From a bacterium 42_11 (GTDB taxonomy: Bacteria; Synergistota; GBS-1), in contig LGFB01000103.1 in the NCBI GenBank assembly GCA_001508835.1, forward strand, positions 1-5,375: a stretch of DNA of 5,375 nucleotides, written 5' to 3'. Under the pieces are notes generated by a model that made no database searches, had not been told where the DNA came from, and was given only the letters and a program-made list of their open reading frames with translations. Below, one piece after another: positions 1 to 5,375 of this stretch (positions are counted from its first letter, which is position 1; every line of letters starts with the position of its first letter). A program made the position numbers and the translations under genes.

Positions 1-1
1 C

Positions 2-424
2 TATGGAGGACTTGCATCCCATGGAGGTGGCGCACTTAGTGGTAAAGACCCCACCAAGGTTGACCGAAGCGGTGTCTATATGGCTCGGTACATTGCAAAG
101 CATATCGTCTGGTGTGGTTATGCAAAGAGATGTGAAGTTAGTATATCCTATGCCATTGGTAAGGCAAATCCTGTAGCCTTTTATGTAAATACCCTTGGCA
201 CAGGTATTGTTTCTGACGAAATATTAACTCTTGCTGCACAGGAAGTTTTCAATTTAAGACCTGCAGCCATTATTGAAAATCTACGTCTTAGAAATGTGAT
301 TTACTCTGATACAGCTGTTTATGGTCACTTTAATAGTTGTCTATTCCCGTGGGAGGATGTAAATAAGTACAGTGAATTTAGAAAGGCGGTGGAAAAGTAT
401 GTTGATAGAGAAGATAAAAACTAA
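2..424 (+). CDS. metK: S-adenosylmethionine synthetase (methionine adenosyltransferase), C-terminal part, 5' end outside window
   Basis: This enzyme makes S-adenosylmethionine from ATP and L-methionine in the cytoplasm. Reading from base 2, 140 residues precede the TAA stop, against about 380-400 for a whole MetK, so roughly the last third is present. The segment near the left edge has the glycine-rich loop HGGGALSGKDPTKVDRS. Its two lysines (codons 44-46 and 56-58) and aspartate (62-64) correspond to active-site residues Lys265, Lys269 and Asp271 of the E. coli enzyme. The family's C-terminal signature follows: YAIG, then a TAVYGHF stretch and FPWE near the end, so the 3' end looks intact. 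The next gene starts inside its last 26 nt, in another frame, indicating one transcript. Because two SAM-dependent DNA methyltransferases follow directly, I infer this is an accessory copy carried by a mobile element to feed them, not the housekeeping gene. The family call is secure; the accessory role is inference. Confidence 0.96.
   Translation, partial: YGGLASHGGGALSGKDPTKVDRSGVYMARYIAKHIVWCGYAKRCEVSISYAIGKANPVAFYVNTLGTGIVSDEILTLAAQEVFNLRPAAIIENLRLRNVIYSDTAVYGHFNSCLFPWEDVNKYSEFRKAVEKYVDREDKN
385..390 (+). promoter_or_regulatory. Ribosome binding site for the ParB-methyltransferase gene, inside metK
   Basis: GGCGGT, preceded by AAA, lies 8 nt before ATG 399 and inside the final codons of metK. 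It is a one-mismatch version of AAGGAGGT. The surrounding 12-mer TAGAAAGGCGGT (379-390) recurs exactly at 3875-3886 before another gene, which supports its use as a translation signal and decides the start at 399 over the in-frame GTG at 372. Confidence 0.65.
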
Positions 425-1640
425 ACAACTCATCCCCGCTGAATATAACCCAAGGAAGGATTTAAAACCGGGTGATCCGGAATATGAGAAACTTAAACGC
501 TCCCTTGAGGAGTTTGGATATGTAGAACCCGTAATATGGAATAAGACTACAGGCAGAGTCATTGGAGGCCATCAACGTTTGAAAATCCTGCTGAGTATGG
601 GCATGGATGAGATAGAATGCGTAGTTGTTGAAATGGATGAGCAAAAGGAGAAGGCGCTGAACATTGCACTAAATAAAATAAGTGGTGATTGGGATAAAGA
701 CAAATTAGCACTTCTCATCACGGACTTAAATGCTTCAGACTTTGATGTGTCTTTGACAGGTTTTGACCCGGGAGAGTTGGAGGATCTTTTCAAGGATTCC
801 CTTAAGGATAATATAAAAGAAGATGATTTCGATGTAGACAGCGAGCTGAAAAAGCCCGCTGTTTCGCATTTAGGGGATATTTGGCTACTTGGGCAGCATC
901 GATTAGTCTGCGGAGACAGTACAAAGAAAGACACCTTTAATGTCTTGATGGATGGGAAAACTGCTAATTTGGTAGTTACGGACCCTCCATATAATGTTAA
1001 CTATGAAGGCACTGCTGGAAAAATCAAAAATGACAATATGGCTAACGAAGCGTTCTACGATTTCCTGCTTGCAGCATTTCAGAACACCGAAGCAGTAATG
1101 GCGAAGGACGCCCCTATTTATGTATTCCATGCGGATACCGAAGGACTCAATTTTAGAAGAGCATTCTCCGATGCAGGATTTTATCTTTCCGGTACTTGTA
1201 TTTGGAAAAAGCAGTCCCTTGTTCTCGGTCGCTCTCCTTATCAGTGGCAGCATGAACCTATTCTCTTTGGGTGGAAAAAGAAAGGCAAGCATAACTGGTA
1301 TTCCGATAGAAAGCAGACCACCATCTGGGAATTTGAGAAACCGAAGAAAAACAGTGATCATCCTACGATGAAGCCAGTTGCACTTGTGGCCTACCCTATT
1401 TTGAATTCAAGCCTTTCTAATTGTATCGTGCTTGATCCTTTTGGTGGTTCAGGAAGCACACTGATTGCCTGTGAGCAGACAGATAGAATCTGCTACACCA
1501 TTGAACTGGATGAAAAGTACTGTGATGTTATTGTAAAAAGGTATATTGAACAAGTTGGAAACTCAGACGGTGTGTTTGTTTTAAGAGATGGTTCGAAAAT
1601 CAGATATTGTGACCTGCCGGAGGTGAATGCAGATGAGTAA
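399..1640 (+). CDS. ParB/Srx-domain-fused site-specific DNA methyltransferase (beta-class, N6-adenine or N4-cytosine)
   Basis: Predicted to be 413 aa and to methylate an exocyclic amino group in DNA using SAM. Residues 1 to about 110 form a ParB/sulfiredoxin-like domain: the opening LIPAEYNPRK is typical, and GGHQR (56-60) is the family's nucleotide-binding motif. An acidic, lysine-rich linker follows (about 120-150). The methyltransferase domain starts near LGDIWLLGQHRLVCGDS. Catalytic motif IV DPPY is at 195-198, HPTMKP at 321-326, and SAM-binding motif I DPFGGSGST at 346-354. Motif IV before motif I defines the beta class. Motif IV alone does not decide adenine versus cytosine; adenine is more common in such fusions. 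I chose ATG 399 because AAAGGCGGT lies 8 nt upstream. An in-frame GTG at 372 would lie deeper inside metK with no comparable site. The stop overlaps the next start by 8 nt (ATGAGTAA), favouring translational coupling. No cognate endonuclease is visible, so it looks like an orphan enzyme. The ParB domain's role here is unknown to me; it might guide DNA binding. Confidence 0.94.
   Translation: MLIEKIKTKQLIPAEYNPRKDLKPGDPEYEKLKRSLEEFGYVEPVIWNKTTGRVIGGHQRLKILLSMGMDEIECVVVEMDEQKEKALNIALNKISGDWDKDKLALLITDLNASDFDVSLTGFDPGELEDLFKDSLKDNIKEDDFDVDSELKKPAVSHLGDIWLLGQHRLVCGDSTKKDTFNVLMDGKTANLVVTDPPYNVNYEGTAGKIKNDNMANEAFYDFLLAAFQNTEAVMAKDAPIYVFHADTEGLNFRRAFSDAGFYLSGTCIWKKQSLVLGRSPYQWQHEPILFGWKKKGKHNWYSDRKQTTIWEFEKPKKNSDHPTMKPVALVAYPILNSSLSNCIVLDPFGGSGSTLIACEQTDRICYTIELDEKYCDVIVKRYIEQVGNSDGVFVLRDGSKIRYCDLPEVNADE
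1619..1625 (+). promoter_or_regulatory. Ribosome binding site for the cytosine-5 methyltransferase gene
   Basis: GGAGGTG sits at the end of the upstream methyltransferase gene, 7 nt before ATG 1633 but only one base before ATG 1627. Spacing therefore favours 1633 as the true start. Confidence 0.75.
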
Positions 1641-3792
1641 ATTGACACTCGGTTCTCTTTTTGATGGGAGCGGAGGTTTTCCTCTAGGCGGTCTGATCTG
1701 TGGCATTGAGCCTTTATGGGCATCTGAAATTGAGCCGTTTCCTATAAGAGTTACGACCAAACGCATCCCACAGATGAAACACTATGGGGATATAAACAAA
1801 TTAAATGGTGCGGAGCTTCCACCTGTAGACATCATAACATTTGGCTCTCCCTGCACAGATATGAGTGTGGCGGGTAAAAGAGCTGGTCTGGACGGAGAAC
1901 AATCCGTCCTTTTTTATGAAGCAATAAGAATTATCAAGGAAATGAGGTGTAAGACCAATGGACAATATCCAAGGTATGCAGTCTGGGAAAATGTCCCCGG
2001 CGCATTCTCGTCAAATAAAGGGGAGGACTTTAGGGCAGTCCTCGAAGCGGTCATCGGTGTCAAAGAGCCGAACACCTCAGTGCCTTTACCTGAAAAAGGA
2101 CGATGGCCATACGCTGACATCTATATGGGAGACGGATGGAGTGTGGCTTACCGAACTATCGATGCGCAATATTTCGGAGTCCCCCAGCGTCGTCGTAGAA
2201 TCTACCTTGTCGCAGATTTTGCAGACAGATGTGCCGGAGAAATACTATTTGAGTCCGAAGGCATGCCAAGGAATTTTACGCCGAGCGGCAGCCCGTGGCA
2301 AAGAACTGCCGGAAATGCTAAAAACAGCACTGGAAAAACAGGCGATAGCATAACTTGTTTAAATGACCAAGGCGAGAAAGTGATGTCTGTTTCGGAGGAT
2401 ATTACCGCAACACTTCGAGCGGAGGAACACGGACATCAGCCTTGCGTCATGCAGTCAAGCGGATTTTGTACCGAACACAGCGCCAAGAGTCGAAGTGTAG
2501 GATATGAGGAAGAACGTTCCCCTACCCTTCGAGCAGGTGTTGTTCCAGGTGCAGTCATGTCCTTTGAACCGGGCGCTGCTTCTCGAGTTGGTGGCCATAC
2601 TGATGAAAATTTAAGTGGATCCCTTCGTGCAAACATGGGAGATAACCAAACGGCTGTTGTTATTGAAAATCATCCAACTGATAGTCGTGTAAAACTCTCA
2701 GAGGATAATAAAGTACAGACGCTAACCTCTCGTATGGGAACTGGCGGTGGGAATGTACCTCTTATTATGAATACACCTAAAACATTAAAAATCCGCTCTG
2801 GCTGTGAAGGTGGTGGTAAGGGGGCTTTGATACAGGATGATAAGTCTGCCACTCTTGGATGCAATAATGACCAGACCGTTTTTGTACCTACCGCATATGG
2901 CATCTGTTCTGATAAGAGCAACTCCATGCTGTCAAGCAATCCACATAGCGGTATATATGAAGCGGATACTTCTCGAACCATTGATGCCAATGGAGGAAAT
3001 CCAGGGTGTAATCAAGGTGGCATGGTAGTAGTTGCTCTACAAGGCTCGATGATTGGAAGAGAGGATAAAAATGGTCCCCAAGGAAGCGGTATAGATGAGG
3101 ATGTTTCTTTTACACTTAATACCGCTGATCGTCATGCTGTTGCCTATGCCATGACTACTGGAGCCTATGCCCAGGTTGAAGAAGATAAAGCGCCAACGTT
3201 ATTGTCGAGAGATTATAAGGATGCCCCTGTTGTGACTCAGCCATCTTACGGTATTGATAGGGCAGCTTTTAACCAAGGAAAGAACGCGCTATATAAACCT
3301 GCTATAGATGAAGAGCAGCAACCTACACTCACGGCAAAAGGACCTGGAGCAGTGGCACACCCAGCTTCGTTTTATCCTCAGATGAAAACTGAAAGTCAAT
3401 ACTACAGGCAGGACGGTACTTCAAATACGATAATCAATGGAACTAATTCAGGATACCAAAATGGATTGGTTGAACCAGACTATATTGTTCGAAGGCTTAC
3501 ACCAACGGAATGTGCAAGATTACAAGGCTTTCCTGATGATTGGTGTGATGACCTTGGGACGGAAAATCCTACAGAAGATGAAATTTCATTCTGGACGGAG
3601 GTTTGGGAAACCCATCGCAAAATCATAGGTAAAAGCAGCAAGCCAAAAACAAGAAAGCAAATTATAAAATGGCTTAACAACCCCCATTCCGATTCAGCTG
3701 AGTACAAAATGTGGGGTAATGGTGTAGCACTTCCATGCGTCTGTTTTGTGCTGACTGGCATTGTGTTATCTGCACGGAATACCGCCGATTAA
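1633..3792 (+). CDS. DNA (cytosine-5-)-methyltransferase with greatly expanded, repeat-built target recognition region
   Basis: Predicted to be 719 aa and to transfer a methyl group from SAM to carbon 5 of cytosine. In residue numbers from ATG 1633: motif I SLFDGSGGFPLGG at 8-20; motif IV GSPC at 71-74 with catalytic Cys74; motif VI ENVPG at 119-123; motif VIII QRRRRIY at 185-191; motif IX RRLTPTECARLQGFP at 620-634; motif X MWGNGVALPC at 693-702. All catalytic motifs look intact. Usual family members are about 300-450 aa. The excess lies between VIII and IX (about 430 residues), which holds about a dozen degenerate repeats, described separately. I chose ATG 1633 because GGAGGTG (1619-1625) lies 7 nt upstream; the in-frame ATG at 1627 almost abuts that site and would add only two residues. 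The start overlaps the previous stop by 8 nt. With MetK and the ParB-methyltransferase it forms one modification operon. No restriction partner is seen. Family call very secure; sequence specificity cannot be read from the protein. Confidence 0.96.
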   Translation: MSKLTLGSLFDGSGGFPLGGLICGIEPLWASEIEPFPIRVTTKRIPQMKHYGDINKLNGAELPPVDIITFGSPCTDMSVAGKRAGLDGEQSVLFYEAIRIIKEMRCKTNGQYPRYAVWENVPGAFSSNKGEDFRAVLEAVIGVKEPNTSVPLPEKGRWPYADIYMGDGWSVAYRTIDAQYFGVPQRRRRIYLVADFADRCAGEILFESEGMPRNFTPSGSPWQRTAGNAKNSTGKTGDSITCLNDQGEKVMSVSEDITATLRAEEHGHQPCVMQSSGFCTEHSAKSRSVGYEEERSPTLRAGVVPGAVMSFEPGAASRVGGHTDENLSGSLRANMGDNQTAVVIENHPTDSRVKLSEDNKVQTLTSRMGTGGGNVPLIMNTPKTLKIRSGCEGGGKGALIQDDKSATLGCNNDQTVFVPTAYGICSDKSNSMLSSNPHSGIYEADTSRTIDANGGNPGCNQGGMVVVALQGSMIGREDKNGPQGSGIDEDVSFTLNTADRHAVAYAMTTGAYAQVEEDKAPTLLSRDYKDAPVVTQPSYGIDRAAFNQGKNALYKPAIDEEQQPTLTAKGPGAVAHPASFYPQMKTESQYYRQDGTSNTIINGTNSGYQNGLVEPDYIVRRLTPTECARLQGFPDDWCDDLGTENPTEDEISFWTEVWETHRKIIGKSSKPKTRKQIIKWLNNPHSDSAEYKMWGNGVALPCVCFVLTGIVLSARNTAD
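2392..3477 (+). repeat. Degenerate tandem protein repeats in the cytosine methyltransferase (about 12 units)
   Basis: Residues 254-615 contain repeated units of about 17-45 residues. The pattern is two acidic residues, x, S/A/D, x, T-L (or T-I, S-L, M-L), x, A/S/T, a glycine- or asparagine-rich turn, then a hydrophobic A-V-V-like strand. The T-L or equivalent dipeptides start at residues 260, 298, 330, 363, 384, 407, 432, 449, 494, 522, 565 and 599. Examples are SEDITATLRAEEHG, DENLSGSLRANMGDN, EEDKAPTLLSRDY and DEEQQPTLTAKGPGAV. The copy at 432 is the weakest. The last copy (Thr599) lies 21 residues before the RRL of motif IX, close to the distance I recall between Thr250 of the target recognition domain and the equivalent motif in M.HhaI. 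I infer serial duplication of a target-recognition element. DNA-level identity is mostly lost apart from short stretches such as CTTCGAGC at 2413 and 2527, so the duplications look old. Confidence 0.8.
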
Positions 3793-3830
3793 TGGAACAG
3801 TATTTTCTACAGAAAGATGCCCTAAATGAC

Positions 3831-3873
3831 TTGATATTAACAGCCTTTAGAGTGATATATGTATGTACCGAAA
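3831..3873 (+). promoter_or_regulatory. Intergenic repeat copy 1, candidate promoter for the 'virulence-related'/DUF4314 unit
   Basis: This 43-nt block matches 4968-5010 at 34 of 43 positions without gaps, including the identical 18-mer TTTAGAGTGATATATGTA (3846-3863). It fills most of the 100-nt gap after the methyltransferase operon. TTGATA (3831-3836) resembles a -35 box. TATATG (3856-3861), preceded by TG at 3853-3854, could be an extended -10, with a 19-nt spacer; taking GATATA at 3854 instead gives 17 nt. Neither -10 is a strong consensus, so the conserved core may also be an activator or repressor site. The conservation and position are directly seen; the promoter role is inferred. Confidence 0.5.
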
Positions 3874-3892
3874 ATAGAAAGGCGGTATAAAA

Positions 3893-4681
3893 ATGCAGAT
3901 AAACTATAATGTCACAGGAGCAAAAAGAAAAGAGTTAGTCAACGCAATCAGCCAAAAACTGAATGCTCCTGTAAGATATCTTGGAGCACCTACATTTGCA
4001 TATGAGGTGGCAGACTACAATATTGACAAAAATGGAGTAGTCAGAGGACCAGATAATTCTGAACTGGTTGATGCTCTATTAAGCTTTCATGACTTCAAGG
4101 CAGCTACGGAAGAATATGACACACCACTTCCAAAAGCAGAGCTTGTTCCTGAAAATATTCAAATTCCCTATGAAGCGGCTCTTGGTGGAAGGGTAAGCCC
4201 ATATAATGATTACGAAGAATCTCCCGTATACAGCGAATCAAATGAAACCGAAGAAGCTATTAGTTTGATTATTCAAATGCCGAGGGAGGGTTTTAGCGAA
4301 ACTGCACTTGGTAACCTAAAAGGATTGGTAGAAAGCAAAGAAACCCTTATAAAGAAAGCACTTGATACTGATTCTATTCCCATTATCATAAATGAGGAAT
4401 TTATAACCTTCCCTTGGTTCCAGAGTGAGTGCTCCGCAGAGGAGGTTAAGGCTTATACCCACTTTGTAACAGCACTTTGTGAAATGGCAAAGAAGCAGAC
4501 CCGCGTCAACTCGACCGAGAAATCAGTGGAGAATGAAAAGTACGCTTTCCGTTGTTTCCTTCTAAGACTTGGCTTTATCGGGCCAGAATACAAAACAGAA
4601 CGAAAGATTCTTCTCTCCAAACTGTTGGGTAGCTCTGCTTTCAAAAGCGGAACTGCTAAGCATGAGGAGGTGAGTGAATAA
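3893..4681 (+). CDS. 'Virulence-related' family protein of clostridial mobile elements, function unknown
   Basis: Predicted to be 262 aa, soluble, with no signal peptide or membrane segment. I recognise it as the family often labelled 'virulence-related protein' in prophages and integrative elements of Clostridia. I know of no experiment behind that name, so no function is assigned. The N-terminal block (about 1-60, opening INYNVTGAKRKELVNAIS) is one conserved part. Residues about 70-120 form a variable, acidic linker. The C-terminal block (about 120-250) is the most recognisable: MPREGF from 129, PWF at 174-176, a helix-rich stretch with FVTALCEMAKKQ, and YAFRCFLLRLGFIG from 217. ATG 3893 is preceded by AAAGGCGGT at a 6-nt spacing. 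Its TAA overlaps the ATG of the DUF4314 gene by one base, so the two are probably co-translated. The gap before it holds a repeated candidate promoter shared with the amidoligase-like gene, hinting at common control. Confidence 0.8.
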   Translation: MQINYNVTGAKRKELVNAISQKLNAPVRYLGAPTFAYEVADYNIDKNGVVRGPDNSELVDALLSFHDFKAATEEYDTPLPKAELVPENIQIPYEAALGGRVSPYNDYEESPVYSESNETEEAISLIIQMPREGFSETALGNLKGLVESKETLIKKALDTDSIPIIINEEFITFPWFQSECSAEEVKAYTHFVTALCEMAKKQTRVNSTEKSVENEKYAFRCFLLRLGFIGPEYKTERKILLSKLLGSSAFKSGTAKHEEVSE

Positions 4682-4908
4682 TGAATATCATTCACCCAGA
4701 AATGCTAAAGCAACTTAGAAGTTATTACACTCCAGGAACTCGTGTCATGCTACTTAAAATGAATGACCCTTATACCAAGCTTCAGCCTGGGGCTAAAGGT
4801 ACGGTTACTAGTGTTGATGACATGGGTACCATCCACGTCAGTTGGGATTCAGGCAGTTCCCTAGGAGTGGTATTTGGAGAGGATTTATACAAGAAAATCG
4901 AAGAGTAA
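4681..4908 (+). CDS. DUF4314 family small protein
   Basis: Predicted to be 75 aa and cytoplasmic. After a short N-terminal helix-like segment (about 1-15), residues 18-73 carry the DUF4314 pattern: PGTRV (18-22), NDPYTKLQPG (28-37), KGTV (39-42), DDMGTIHVSWDSG (46-58), then LGVVFGEDLYKKI. The alternating short strands and glycine turns look like a small SH3-like beta barrel; that fold is inference from the pattern. Its length suits a complete protein of this family. AGGAGGTGA (4665-4673) lies 7 nt before the ATG, inside the upstream gene, and the start codon shares one base with the upstream TAA, so translation is likely coupled. The molecular function is unknown. The family is common next to the 'virulence-related' and amidoligase genes in clostridial mobile elements. 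Confidence 0.88.
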   Translation: MNIIHPEMLKQLRSYYTPGTRVMLLKMNDPYTKLQPGAKGTVTSVDDMGTIHVSWDSGSSLGVVFGEDLYKKIEE

Positions 4909-4967
4909 ACATACACTTTTAAGCCCAATATGGCAGTAAATATGTAGATTTATATTGAAGAATTGTC

Positions 4968-5010
4968 TTGCTATTTAAGCCTTTTAGAGTGATATATGTA
5001 CATGCCGAAA
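4968..5010 (+). promoter_or_regulatory. Intergenic repeat copy 2, candidate promoter for the amidoligase-like gene
   Basis: This is the second copy of the block at 3831-3873, with the same 18-nt core at 4983-5000 and equal internal spacing. TTGCTA (4968-4973) is the possible -35 and TATATG (4993-4998), preceded by TG, the possible extended -10. This copy alone contains the palindrome ATGTACAT. If transcription starts about 7 nt after the -10, the leader before ATG 5043 would be about 38 nt. The promoter role is inferred from conservation and placement. The 4909-4967 stretch before it shows no clear terminator hairpin. Confidence 0.5.
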
Positions 5011-5042
5011 GGATAAACACACTTTAAAAGGAGTGAGGTACG

Positions 5043-5375
5043 ATGTTAAGCGCAAAATTCGGAATCGAAATTGAATTTACAGGAATTACAAGAGAAAAAG
5101 CAGCCAGGGTCGCTGCAGAATTTTTGCAAGGCAATTACAGTGAAGGCGGGACTTACTACGACACCAAGAAGGTAAAAGCTCCAGATGGGCGCGTGTGGAA
5201 GTTTATGTACGATGGGAGCATCAACTGCCAAAGAAAAGAAGGTAGAAGAAAAGTAGCTGCAGGTAGAGATTATAGCGTTGAGCTGGTTAGCCCAATCCTA
5301 ACCTACCGGGAGGACATTGAAACTTTGCAGGAGCTAGTAAGAAAGCTTCGAAAGGCTGGAGCCTTTACAAACACT
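5043..5375 (+). CDS. Amidoligase-like protein, N-terminal part, 3' end outside window
   Basis: The first 111 residues are open to the right edge. The opening FGIEIEF (6-12), YDGSIN (56-61) and DYSVELVSPIL (76-86) match the pattern FGxExEF ... DGS ... E-V/I-SP of the putative amidoligase family (Amidoligase_2), which belongs to the glutamine-synthetase-like carboxylate-amine ligase fold. Family members are predicted to use ATP to join a carboxylate to an amine; the acidic residues of the first motif and of the VELVSP strand fit the metal/ATP site expected from that fold. Substrate unknown. AAAGGAG (5027-5033) lies 9 nt before ATG 5043, and the gap upstream carries the repeated promoter-like block. 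In related elements this gene is often followed by a gamma-glutamylcyclotransferase-like gene; that lies beyond the window and cannot be confirmed. The family call rests on three motifs in a truncated sequence. Confidence 0.82.
   Translation, partial: MLSAKFGIEIEFTGITREKAARVAAEFLQGNYSEGGTYYDTKKVKAPDGRVWKFMYDGSINCQRKEGRRKVAAGRDYSVELVSPILTYREDIETLQELVRKLRKAGAFTNT

Noticed and set aside
399..730. Plasmid partition ParB gene
   Set aside because: The ParB-like domain continues in frame into a methyltransferase. There is no ParA partner and no parS-like site nearby, so a partition role is unlikely.
903..1361. Open frame of 152 codons on the minus strand inside the ParB-methyltransferase gene
   Set aside because: It is fully antisense to a gene with clear catalytic motifs. 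Its translation is rich in Ser, Phe and Ile without any recognisable domain, and no plausible ribosome binding site was noted.
1958..2353. Open frame of 131 codons on the + strand inside the cytosine methyltransferase gene
   Set aside because: It lies in another frame across motifs VI to VIII of the methyltransferase, whose motifs are continuous there. There is no frameshift and no family resemblance.
2670..2990. Minus-strand open frame of 106 codons opposite the repeat region
   Set aside because: It mirrors the Gly/Thr-rich repeat coding and shows no independent motif or start signal.
2392..3477. CRISPR or DNA-level tandem repeat
   Set aside because: The repetition is at protein level with variable unit length. 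Nucleotide identity between units is limited to short stretches, and the region is one continuous reading frame.
3793..3830. Terminator after the methyltransferase operon
   Set aside because: TTTCTACAGAAA (about 3812-3825) can form only a 5-bp AT-rich stem with a 2-nt loop and has no following T-run. This is too weak to call.
4980..5031. Riboswitch-like pairing: CCTTTTA (4980-4986) is complementary to TAAAAGG (5025-5031) at the ribosome binding site
   Set aside because: Any CCTTT stretch pairs with a Shine-Dalgarno sequence. If the overlapping block is the promoter, that stretch would not be in the transcript. The first repeat copy pairs with its site over fewer bases.

Overview
The window suggests a low-to-moderate GC Firmicute of the Clostridia type: AT-leaning codons, strong AGGAGG-like ribosome binding sites and tight gene packing. 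Every supported gene lies on the + strand. The gene set (SAM synthetase, two orphan DNA methyltransferases, a 'virulence-related' family protein, a DUF4314 protein and an amidoligase-like protein) is one I recognise from prophages and other mobile elements of gut clostridia, often near the packaging genes. No integrase, terminase, portal or transfer gene is inside the window, so whether this is a prophage or an integrative element is inference.

Positions 1-3792 form a compact DNA-modification operon. It starts with the C-terminal part of a methionine adenosyltransferase (MetK), cut by the window edge. A ParB-domain plus beta-class amino-methyltransferase fusion overlaps it by 26 nt, and a large cytosine-5 methyltransferase overlaps that by 8 nt. 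MetK makes the S-adenosylmethionine that both methyltransferases use, so the cassette could supply its own cofactor. No restriction endonuclease is visible. The simplest reading is protective or regulatory self-methylation by a mobile element.

The most unusual feature is inside the cytosine methyltransferase. About 430 residues separate motif VIII from motif IX, and they hold roughly a dozen degenerate copies of a short 'acidic-x-S/A-x-T-L-x-A...G...A-V-V' unit. The last copy sits in register with the conserved Thr-Leu of the target recognition domain of ordinary cytosine-5 methyltransferases, so the array looks like a serially duplicated target-recognition module.

Positions 3793-5375 hold two further short transcription units. 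The first is the 'virulence-related' protein plus DUF4314 protein, with overlapping stop and start (TAATG). The second begins with an amidoligase-like gene cut by the right edge. The gap in front of each unit carries a copy of the same 43-nt element (34 of 43 identical, with an 18-nt identical core), placed where a promoter would be. This suggests the two units are co-regulated.
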